Positions 30,181 to 36,556 of a stretch of 36,556 bases of DNA are shown here, piece after piece; within the stretch, counting starts at the first letter, position 1, and every line of letters starts with the position of its first letter. The stretch is from Candidatus Dojkabacteria bacterium (GTDB lineage Archaea; Nanobdellota; Nanobdellia; Pacearchaeales; GW2011-AR1), in assembly GCA_017610445.1 (NCBI GenBank), contig JAFCCB010000011.1, positions 1 to 36,556 of the forward strand, written 5' to 3'. Under the pieces are notes generated by a model. The model did no database searches. It saw nothing but the letters and a program-made list of their open reading frames with translations, and had not been told where the DNA came from. The position numbers were made by a program, and so were the translations under genes.

Positions 30181-30984
30181 TTAAATCTTCTTAAACCCTT
30201 TCCAAGCAGCCTCAAATAACTGCTCCATTGCAACAGCAAAAAAATCTGTTGAAAGCCAAATAGCAACATCATAATTAGGATGAACTTTTTCATCATCTAA
30301 AATCATAAACAATAATTGATTGCTGTCAACAATTGCAAACCTTGCCCTGACTTCATTGCTGTTTTTAACCTCAGCAACTTTTGACAAATCTTTTGCAACC
30401 TGTTTATTTTCTGCAGTAATTTGGCTTGCAATTCTTATTACAACCCCTCTTTTCTTTGCTTTTTCAAAACTAGGCATTAAAGCTTCAAGTTTCCTGTTCA
30501 AGCCAGGAGCAGTTGTAACAATTGTAATTGTTTTTTCAGCCTCTCTAATCATCATATCTAAATGATTGTAAACATTTTGTCTTCCTCTTAAACTTCCAGA
30601 CAAATCAGAAGGTTCAACAAATTTCACCCCATTAGTAAATAGAGAATTTAATTCATTAAGGATGTCCTCTCCTTTTAATTTATCCAATCTCTTGCTTTTT
30701 TCATCTGCACCTTTTATTAGGTTTTTTTTCACTCTTTCAATAACTTCTTCAGGTTTCAAAGCAACAAATTTAATTGGCTTTCCTAATTTCATGACGATAA
30801 AACCTTTTTTCTCCAAAGTTTCAAGAATATCATAAGTCCTGCTTCTTGGGACATCAGAAATATTACTTAATTCACCAGCAGTAGAAACCCCTCGTGAAAG
30901 CAAAGCAGTCCACACTTTAACTTCATACATATTAAGGTCAAATATTTTCCTCAGTCTGCCCAAAAACTCCTCTTTAACTATCAT
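30181..30984 (-). CDS. TrmB-family transcription regulator, 267 aa
   Basis: The N-terminal winged helix (MYEVKVWTALLSRGVSTAGEL, then VPRSRTYDILETLEKKGFI) is typical of TrmB regulators. The C-terminal part (about 120-267) resembles the ligand/PLD-like domain, with a VYNHLDMMIREAEKTITIVTTAPG segment. TrmB proteins sense sugars or other small molecules in archaea; the ligand here cannot be read from sequence. The ATG at 30984 follows an AT-rich promoter region. It is not obviously cotranscribed with its neighbours. Confidence 0.88.
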   Translation of the reverse strand: MIVKEEFLGRLRKIFDLNMYEVKVWTALLSRGVSTAGELSNISDVPRSRTYDILETLEKKGFIVMKLGKPIKFVALKPEEVIERVKKNLIKGADEKSKRLDKLKGEDILNELNSLFTNGVKFVEPSDLSGSLRGRQNVYNHLDMMIREAEKTITIVTTAPGLNRKLEALMPSFEKAKKRGVVIRIASQITAENKQVAKDLSKVAEVKNSNEVRARFAIVDSNQLLFMILDDEKVHPNYDVAIWLSTDFFAVAMEQLFEAAWKGFKKI

Positions 30985-31037
30985 GATAGAATAAGTGGGA
31001 TTTAGTATTTAAATGTTTTTGTTATTTGAAAATGGTA

Positions 31038-33827
31038 TTAAGATGATAGTTTTGTGAAAAGTATTTTTAGATGCTTGTCTTTAATCTTTTCATCTGTCTT
31101 ATATCTATAACCTTTTTCTTCAACTTTTCCAATCAAAACAGCGTCACTGTTTGTTCTTTTTTTGATTAAATCAATTTGTCCAACAATCAGTTTCTTAAAA
31201 TCATCATCAACTACAAGAGCAAGTTTAATCCGGTCATTTTTAACTAACCCAGATTTTTTACGCAAAGCCTGAACTTTCCTTGAAATCTCCCGGGCATAAC
31301 CTTCTGCTTTTAATTCAGAAGTCATTTTTGTATCAAGTTTAACATTTAATTTACCTTTTTTAATCTCCACTCCCTTAACATTTAATTGATTAGCAATTAT
31401 TTTCTGCAGTTCTTTATTAACAGAATTATCAGCAGAAATAACAGCTTTTGTTAAAGGCCATTTTAATCCAATTTTAGTTTTATCTCTTTCAGCCAAACCT
31501 TTTTCAATAATTTCAAAAGCCATATTAAATTCTTTCTCTAATTTCTCATTAATCATCTTTTTATCCACTTTAGGCCAGTCAGAAAGATGCACAGATTCTT
31601 CTTTCACAATTTTTTTCTCTCTAAGTTCCTGCCAAATTTCCTCACACAAAAAAGGAATTGCAGGAGCAAGAAGCTTAAACAGCCCAATTCTTATTTTATT
31701 TAGAGTCTCATAAACTTCTGCCTGCCTTTCTCTGATAATTTGAATATAAGTCCTTGATAAATCTACAATCAAAAAATCTTCAATTAATTGAACAACTTCA
31801 TAAAATTTAAAATCATCATAACTTTTAATCACATTTCCAATCAAATTGTTATACCTGCTCAAAATCCATTTATCTTCAACTTTCAGAACAGATTTTTTAT
31901 TCTTCAATTGATTAACAAAATTATTAACATTAGTTAAAACCCTGAATGTTTTCTGAATTTCTTTAAACTCAGATTCATTAAACGCAAAATCATCCCCTTT
32001 GGAAGTTTTTGCAAAATAATATCTTAAATAATCTCTATTGTATTTTTCGATTATCTCCTGAGGTTTTATTATATTTCCTTTGGATTTAGACATTTTCTTT
32101 TTCCCTAAATCTAAAACCATTCCATGGACAAGAATATTTTTAAACGGTTTTTTATTAAATTTTATTTCTGATAAAATCAGCTGAGAATTCCACCATCCCC
32201 TTATCTGATCTTTGCCCTCTAAATTTAAATCAGCAGGCCAGAATTTTTTAAATTCTTTTTTATTTAAAGCAGCCCAGCTTGAAACACCAGAATCAAACCA
32301 AACATCCAACACATCTTGAACTCTTTTCATTCTGCCTCCGCACTTGCATTTTAGCACAACTTCATCAATTTCAGGTTTATGAACACTTTTAATCTTCCCG
32401 CCTAATTTTTTTAATTCTGCAATACTTCCTGCAACAATTTTATTACCGCATTTTTCACAGACCCAAATTGGCAAAGGCGTCCCCCAATATCTTTTTCTTG
32501 AAACAGGCCAGTCAGAAATTCCATCCAACCATGCCTTCATTCTCAGTTTCATGTAATTAGGAATCCAGTTTGTTTTTTCATTTTCTTTTAATAATTCAGA
32601 ATGAATAGCAGAAATCTTCAGAAACCACTGCGGTTGAGAAATCATCAACAGCGGGCTCTTGCATCTCCAGCACAAAGGATAATCATGGAGATATTTTTTT
32701 TCATAAACCAGCATATTATCTTTTTTTAAATCACTAATAATTTCATCATCAACAATTCTTGCTTTTTTCCCTGCATATTTCCCAGCCTCTTTAGTTAATA
32801 TTCCATTAATATTCACAGGCGAAGGCATATCTAGTCTATATTTTTTGCCAACTTCAAAATCCTCTTTCCCATGCCCAGGAGCACAATGAACCAAACCAGT
32901 TCCCTCCTCTAAATTAACATATCTTTTAGAAAAAATAATCTTATAGGCATTTTTCAAGTTCAGATTTAGATTTTTAGAAAGAGGATTTTCATACTCCCAG
33001 CCATTCATTTGCTCCCCTTTAAATGTTTTTTTAACAGCATAATCTTTTTTTATTTCTTTCATTATTTTAGGAATAAGCTCTTTAGCCATAATCCATTTCT
33101 CTCTTCCAACTGAAATTTCCTGATAATCAAAATTAGGGTTTATCATAACCCCGGTATTTCCAGGTAAAGTCCAGGGGGTTGTTGTCCAGATTATCAAAAA
33201 AACATCTTTTTTATCCTTTAAAGGAAACTTGACAAAAATACTCATGTCCTCCTGCTTTGCATATTCAATTTCATTGTAAGCAACAGCTGTTTCACATCTC
33301 GGGCAAATATGAACAGGATATTTCCCCAAATATAACAATCCTTTTTTATCTGCAACTTTAAAACAATCCCAGATTGTCTCAACATACTCTTTATTTAAAG
33401 TAAGATAAGGATTTTTAAAATTCATCCAAACACCCAAATTCTCAAACTCATCATTCATAACCCCAATAAATCTTGTCGCAAACTCTTTGCATTTATCAAC
33501 AAATTTTTTCACGCCATATTTTTCAATGTCTTTTTTTGATTTGCTTCCGATTTCTTTTTCAATCTGAAATTCAATAGGAAGTCCATGAGTATCATAACCA
33601 GCTCTGTCAAAAACATTAAATCCCTGCAACCGATGGCTCCTCATAGCAATATCTTTTAGAATTTTATTAAGAGCAGTTCCCATGTGAATATGCCCTGTTG
33701 CATAAGGAGGCCCGTCCATCATATAAAATGGCTTCCCATTTGTATTTTTCTTAACAGATTTTTCATAAATCTTTTTAGATTTCCAAAACTGCAATATTTG
33801 TTTTTCTGTTTCTTGTGATTTATACAT
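31038..33827 (-). CDS. ileS: Isoleucyl-tRNA synthetase, 929 aa
   Basis: A class Ia synthetase with the HIGH-type motif GPPYATGHIHMGTAL (39-53), the CP1 editing domain (TTPWTLPGNTG), Zn-binding Cys clusters (CPRC, CWRC, CEKCGNK and CKCG), the WFDSGVSSW motif and KMSKSKGN near residue 578. The anticodon-binding and C-terminal domains follow. The N-terminus (MYKSQE) appears newly made. Another copy of codons 7-21 lies at 34869-34913, preceded by a different start (MEKD), beyond the HEPN/MNT pair. The start codon overlaps the end of the HEPN gene by eight bases, so ileS may now depend on its transcript. Confidence 0.95.
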   Translation of the reverse strand: MYKSQETEKQILQFWKSKKIYEKSVKKNTNGKPFYMMDGPPYATGHIHMGTALNKILKDIAMRSHRLQGFNVFDRAGYDTHGLPIEFQIEKEIGSKSKKDIEKYGVKKFVDKCKEFATRFIGVMNDEFENLGVWMNFKNPYLTLNKEYVETIWDCFKVADKKGLLYLGKYPVHICPRCETAVAYNEIEYAKQEDMSIFVKFPLKDKKDVFLIIWTTTPWTLPGNTGVMINPNFDYQEISVGREKWIMAKELIPKIMKEIKKDYAVKKTFKGEQMNGWEYENPLSKNLNLNLKNAYKIIFSKRYVNLEEGTGLVHCAPGHGKEDFEVGKKYRLDMPSPVNINGILTKEAGKYAGKKARIVDDEIISDLKKDNMLVYEKKYLHDYPLCWRCKSPLLMISQPQWFLKISAIHSELLKENEKTNWIPNYMKLRMKAWLDGISDWPVSRKRYWGTPLPIWVCEKCGNKIVAGSIAELKKLGGKIKSVHKPEIDEVVLKCKCGGRMKRVQDVLDVWFDSGVSSWAALNKKEFKKFWPADLNLEGKDQIRGWWNSQLILSEIKFNKKPFKNILVHGMVLDLGKKKMSKSKGNIIKPQEIIEKYNRDYLRYYFAKTSKGDDFAFNESEFKEIQKTFRVLTNVNNFVNQLKNKKSVLKVEDKWILSRYNNLIGNVIKSYDDFKFYEVVQLIEDFLIVDLSRTYIQIIRERQAEVYETLNKIRIGLFKLLAPAIPFLCEEIWQELREKKIVKEESVHLSDWPKVDKKMINEKLEKEFNMAFEIIEKGLAERDKTKIGLKWPLTKAVISADNSVNKELQKIIANQLNVKGVEIKKGKLNVKLDTKMTSELKAEGYAREISRKVQALRKKSGLVKNDRIKLALVVDDDFKKLIVGQIDLIKKRTNSDAVLIGKVEEKGYRYKTDEKIKDKHLKILFTKLSS
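33765..33809 (-). repeat. 45-bp direct repeat, copy in ileS
   Basis: These 45 bases (codons 7-21 of ileS, TEKQILQFWKSKKIY) are identical to 34869-34913. Together the copies bracket the HTH-MNT/HEPN pair. Confidence 0.9.
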
Positions 33828-34275
33828 TTTTTTCCTGCAAACTTTTAATTAATTTAGGATATATCCTGTTTAGGAAATTTAAGACTTTTTCTGCATACTC
33901 TTTATCTAATATTTTTCCATAATATATTATTCCATTTCTAAAATATCTTAGCTGGTCTGCGAATTGCACCTCATTTTCAGAAAAACCTAATTCTTTCAAA
34001 TAAGAAACTTCTGCTTCATGGGCACCAACTCCAGTAGTGCCAAATCCATTTAATAACATTCTTGCTCTTATTAATTCCATAATAATATCATAAATTAGTT
34101 TAATTATACTATTAGAATTTTCATTATTTATCTCAAAATTTTTTATTAATTTTTTAAGAAATAAACGTGTTTTTTTAGCTTCTTGTATTAAAAAATTTGC
34201 TCTTGATTTATTTGGGGTTTGTGTTTTTACCTTTCCTTCCTTTAATAATTTACCAAAATTTTTTAATAGTTTCAT
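33820..34275 (-). CDS. HEPN-like protein, 151 aa, partner of HTH-MNT (second pair)
   Basis: It is helical, with a basic N-terminal part and the HEPN core LRYFRNGIIYYGKILDKEYAE near residues 110-130. The catalytic His expected after RN is Ile here. The RNxxxYYGK core matches the HEPN protein at 29679, so the two are paralogs and the loss is shared. The start overlaps the MNT gene by four bases (ATGA). The stop overlaps the ileS start. Confidence 0.75.
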   Translation of the reverse strand: MKLLKNFGKLLKEGKVKTQTPNKSRANFLIQEAKKTRLFLKKLIKNFEINNENSNSIIKLIYDIIMELIRARMLLNGFGTTGVGAHEAEVSYLKELGFSENEVQFADQLRYFRNGIIYYGKILDKEYAEKVLNFLNRIYPKLIKSLQEKNV

Positions 34276-34820
34276 AATTCAACACCTCCCACCAAAACTA
34301 TTCCATTGTATAAATTTTCTTTAAGATTATTATGAATATTTTTAAATGAATCATAAAAATTAATTATTACTTCTTTTCCAAGGAATTTATCAAACTTCTC
34401 TATATTAATTGTTTTTCCCTTTGTTCCAATTATTGCAATATCAATATCTGAGCTTATTATGTCTTCTCCCTTTGAATAGCTTCCAAAAAGAATAATCGTG
34501 CATCCTGGGAATCCTTCAAATAAAAAGTCAGAAAGTTCGGATTCATAAATCATTTTTAAATTTTCAACCCGCTTCATTTCAATTGCTTTTTTATTGTCTC
34601 TGTTTAATTCAACAGAGGAAATATTCGCCTTTCCATGATAATTAGCAATCTTTAAAATATCTTCTTTTTTTAATTGTTTTAATGATTTTCCAACAGCGGT
34701 TGGGGATACTTTAAGTAATTTAGCTATTTCTCTTTGACTTAATGAATTTCCAGCATTAATACATAGAAGTCTGAAAATAGCATTCTGTAATCTTGTCCAT
34801 TTTAGTTTATACTTGTCCAT
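34272..34820 (-). CDS. HTH-MNT nucleotidyltransferase, 182 aa (second pair)
   Basis: An N-terminal winged-helix (LSQREIAKLLKVSPTAVGKSL, 27-47) precedes a minimal nucleotidyltransferase (TIILFGSYSKGEDIISSDIDIA, with GS and DID). It should modify the HEPN partner and, through the HTH, bind its own promoter. The ATG at 34820 lies inside a tandem 20-bp repeat. The pair is flanked by a 45-bp direct repeat derived from ileS, so it looks like a recent arrival. Confidence 0.82.
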   Translation of the reverse strand: MDKYKLKWTRLQNAIFRLLCINAGNSLSQREIAKLLKVSPTAVGKSLKQLKKEDILKIANYHGKANISSVELNRDNKKAIEMKRVENLKMIYESELSDFLFEGFPGCTIILFGSYSKGEDIISSDIDIAIIGTKGKTINIEKFDKFLGKEVIINFYDSFKNIHNNLKENLYNGIVLVGGVEL

Positions 34821-34870
34821 CTTAATTTATACTTGTCCATCTTAATTTATATGTGTAAACTTTAGTTTAT
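34801..34870 (-). promoter_or_regulatory. Three and a half tandem 20-bp repeats over the start codon
   Basis: Forward-strand units are TTTAGTTTATACTTGTCCAT (34801-34820), CTTAATTTATACTTGTCCAT (34821-34840), CTTAATTTATATGTGTAAAC (34841-34860) and half a unit to 34870. Each carries a TATAAATTAAG-like box on the minus strand, and the first contains the ATG. Period and position mirror the repeats at 29149-29188. Confidence 0.7.
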
Positions 34871-34925
34871 AAATCTTTTTAGATTTCCAAAACTGCAATA
34901 TTTGTTTTTCTGTATCTTTTTCCAT
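34842..34925 (-). pseudogene. Remnant of the original ileS 5' end
   Basis: From the ATG at 34925 the minus strand reads MEKD, then TEKQILQFWKSKKIY, identical to residues 7-21 of IleS, then runs out of homology and stops after 27 codons. It is an orphan ileS start lying upstream of the HTH-MNT/HEPN pair. The matching 45 bases (34869-34913) form the second copy of the direct repeat. Confidence 0.85.
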
Positions 34926-34955
34926 TTTATTACATATTTTTTTATGTTTTTAAAT

Positions 34956-35924
34956 TTACTCAAATATAATCTTTGGAAGTTTGTAGCTTGATGTCTCTTC
35001 TAAAATCAAGAAAGTATCATAGATTTTTATTTCATCATAAAATTTTGACCTTAAATCATTAATGAAATCTCTTAATTCAGAGGAATTCTTAACTATAACC
35101 CCTATATCAAAATCATATACTCCTGACTTGGTATATTGGTAAAAAAAAGTTATTTTTTTATTTGTCCTAAAATACTCTTTAATTCTTTTTTCAATTTCTT
35201 TATTTGGTTTTGTTAGTTTTATCTGAAAACCTTGCCATTCAAATCCAAGAGCTTTGTAATTTATAGAGATAGAATAACCTAAGATTATCTTATTTTTTTC
35301 AAGTTGTTTTATCCTTTGTTTCATTGCATTTGGTGTAAGTTTTAATCCATTAGATATTTCAATATATGTTGCCCTAGGATTAGCATTTAATTTTTTTAAA
35401 ATATTTAGGTTGATTTTGTCTATCTTAAAGTTTTCTATTGCCTTATCTTCTTTTCCCATATTAATTAAAGGCTGGTCAATTATTTTATTAAAAAAATATT
35501 CAGCTTCTGAAACATCTAATACCAAATATTCCCCTATATTTTCTTTAAATTTCGTTAAAAAACTTGTAATAAAGTCATTTAGGTCTTTTTGGCCTTTTGA
35601 ATAAACATCAAAGCATAAACTCCATTTTCCAGTTAAAGGACCTACCCAATTTGCCTGAGAGTTTTCTTCTAAATAATCTAAGATTTGTTTTTCTTTTTCA
35701 TCAGTGATTTTATCAAATTGTAAAAAAACTACATTATGAAAAAATCCTAAAGCTTTGTAATTGATTTCTGTTACAAATTCATTAATAACCTTTTGTTTTA
35801 AGAGACTCTGGATTCTATAATAAACATTTTCTCTGGATAATCTTACTTTTTTACCTAATTTAGATAAAGTTATTCTTGAGTTTCTAAGTAGTTCTTTTAG
35901 TATTTTTTTGTCTATTTTATTCAT
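34956..35924 (-). CDS. Tandem Lrp/AsnC-type regulator, 322 aa
   Basis: Two complete Lrp-like units occur in one chain. Unit 1 has an AsnC-type HTH (DKKILKELLRNSRITLSKLG, then LSRENVYYRIQSL) and a RAM-like domain to about 160. Unit 2 has the HTH DKINLNILKKLNANPRATYI, then LTPNAMKQRIKQL, and a second RAM-like domain. Each HTH is followed by the similar phrase INYKALGF, showing an internal duplication. Single-unit Lrp proteins are about 150 aa. Such regulators respond to amino acids; the target is not visible. Confidence 0.85.
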   Translation of the reverse strand: MNKIDKKILKELLRNSRITLSKLGKKVRLSRENVYYRIQSLLKQKVINEFVTEINYKALGFFHNVVFLQFDKITDEKEKQILDYLEENSQANWVGPLTGKWSLCFDVYSKGQKDLNDFITSFLTKFKENIGEYLVLDVSEAEYFFNKIIDQPLINMGKEDKAIENFKIDKINLNILKKLNANPRATYIEISNGLKLTPNAMKQRIKQLEKNKIILGYSISINYKALGFEWQGFQIKLTKPNKEIEKRIKEYFRTNKKITFFYQYTKSGVYDFDIGVIVKNSSELRDFINDLRSKFYDEIKIYDTFLILEETSSYKLPKIIFE

Positions 35925-36040
35925 ATTTTTACATAAATGAACTATTAGTATATAAATATTTCGTTTTCGTAAAGAATTAGTTAGAGATATTTTATATAAC
36001 TTATATTATTAATTAAATAAATACAATAGGAGAAAGAAGA

Positions 36041-36433
36041 ATGCCAATATGCGGATTTAATGAAAAAATGCTTGAAGGTCTGAGGGCTCTTACTGAAGGT
36101 TTAGTTGAGCATGGATTAGAATATCGTTGCAAAAAGAATAAAGAAACAATTGAACAAGGAATAAAAAGAGAAATTTCTGACATGACTCGGCTTCTTTCTG
36201 AAACTCATAGAATAGATGATTCTGCCAAAAGAATGCTTACAAAAGGAATTGCGAAGTATGCTCAAGGTTTTTATATGCACATGAGGAAGAGAGGGATTGA
36301 TGATTATAAGGCGGACGTTGGTAAGATTATGAATTATTTTAAATTTATGGATTCTAAGTATTACGATGAATTAGAAGGTAGACCAGAAGATATGAGAGAT
36401 TTAGCTAAATTTTTAGATAAGAAAGAGATTTAA
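36041..36433 (+). CDS. Hypothetical protein, 130 aa
   Basis: The protein is helical and highly charged, with no membrane segment and a single Cys pair at residues 4 and 29. No family is recognised. The start is well supported by a Shine-Dalgarno sequence (AGGAG at about 36029-36033) and a TATA box (TTTTATATAA around 35990-35999). Its stop codon overlaps that of the converging partial gene. Confidence 0.7.
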   Translation: MPICGFNEKMLEGLRALTEGLVEHGLEYRCKKNKETIEQGIKREISDMTRLLSETHRIDDSAKRMLTKGIAKYAQGFYMHMRKRGIDDYKADVGKIMNYFKFMDSKYYDELEGRPEDMRDLAKFLDKKEI

Positions 36434-36556
36434 AGTCTTTTCTTATGAACAGCTAAATATCTCCTTAAAAAATATCTGACAAAATTTTCTTCATCTTTTT
36501 GAAGTGCTCTATAATAAGATTTTCTTTTTTTATACTCTATAATCAACATTGGATAG
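36430..36556 (-). CDS. Partial CDS, C-terminus only (possibly Fic-like)
   Basis: The frame is open from the window edge to TAA at 36430-36432 and gives about 42 residues ending RRYLAVHKKRL. The phrase KSYYRALQKDEENFVRYF resembles the last helices of Fic-domain proteins (YYxAL...FIxF), but without the catalytic motif this is a weak hint. It converges with the 130-aa gene, stop on stop. Confidence 0.45.
   Translation of the reverse strand, partial: YPMLIIEYKKRKSYYRALQKDEENFVRYFLRRYLAVHKKRL

Overview
The window reads as archaeal, most likely a DPANN genome of the Woesearchaeota/Pacearchaeota kind. The DNA is AT-rich, many genes have a TATA-like box about 25 bases before a leaderless start codon, and the SRP RNA, tRNA-Leu and aminoacyl-tRNA synthetases look archaeal. 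Several proteins carry class III (type IV pilin) signals ending in KRG, KKG or KRS. The lineage is inferred from gene content only.

Bases 1-5542 form an accessory island of small orphan genes (115, 193, 182, 89, 103 and 102 aa) plus a VapBC-like pair. Imperfect palindromes (E1-E6) with TAAC...GTTA ends separate them. Four of these genes are also enclosed by inverted repeats whose sequence is private to that gene. Bases 23991-26317 form a second, smaller island of the same build (E7, a 4-TM protein, a NYN protein, a glycine-rich 2-TM protein, E8). E6 and E8, the right-hand ends of the islands, share arm sequences and each stops within 10 bases of the stop codon of a housekeeping gene. The arrays resemble integron cassette arrays or single-gene inverted-repeat elements. 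No integrase or transposase is visible.

Bases 5549-18231, all on the minus strand, encode a type IV pilus/archaellum-like system. It has five pilin-like proteins, a 945-aa LamG/PKD surface protein with a membrane-anchored partner, a secretion ATPase interrupted by a 483-aa LAGLIDADG intein, and two single-domain membrane platform proteins. Before the platform genes come a 47-aa ribbon-helix-helix-like protein and a 62-aa protein. Four 10-bp repeats precede the 47-aa gene. Two pilins carry unusual tandem 18-residue repeats that copy the signal-peptide cleavage motif.

Bases 18314-23869 hold housekeeping functions: SRP RNA, tRNA-Leu(TAA) with an exact 100-bp tandem duplication at its 3' end, a likely 52-nt RNA with two UUCG hairpins, a zinc-ribbon mini-protein, argS, a tRNA methylthiotransferase and a broken cyclophilin gene. 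Bases 26320-36556 hold a DEAD-box helicase, a glycosyltransferase, a TrmB regulator, ileS, a tandem Lrp/AsnC regulator and two HTH-nucleotidyltransferase/HEPN pairs. Both pairs have tandem 20-bp repeats over the start codon and a HEPN partner without the usual catalytic His. The second pair appears to have inserted into the 5' end of ileS: a 45-bp direct repeat and a remnant of the old ileS start flank it.
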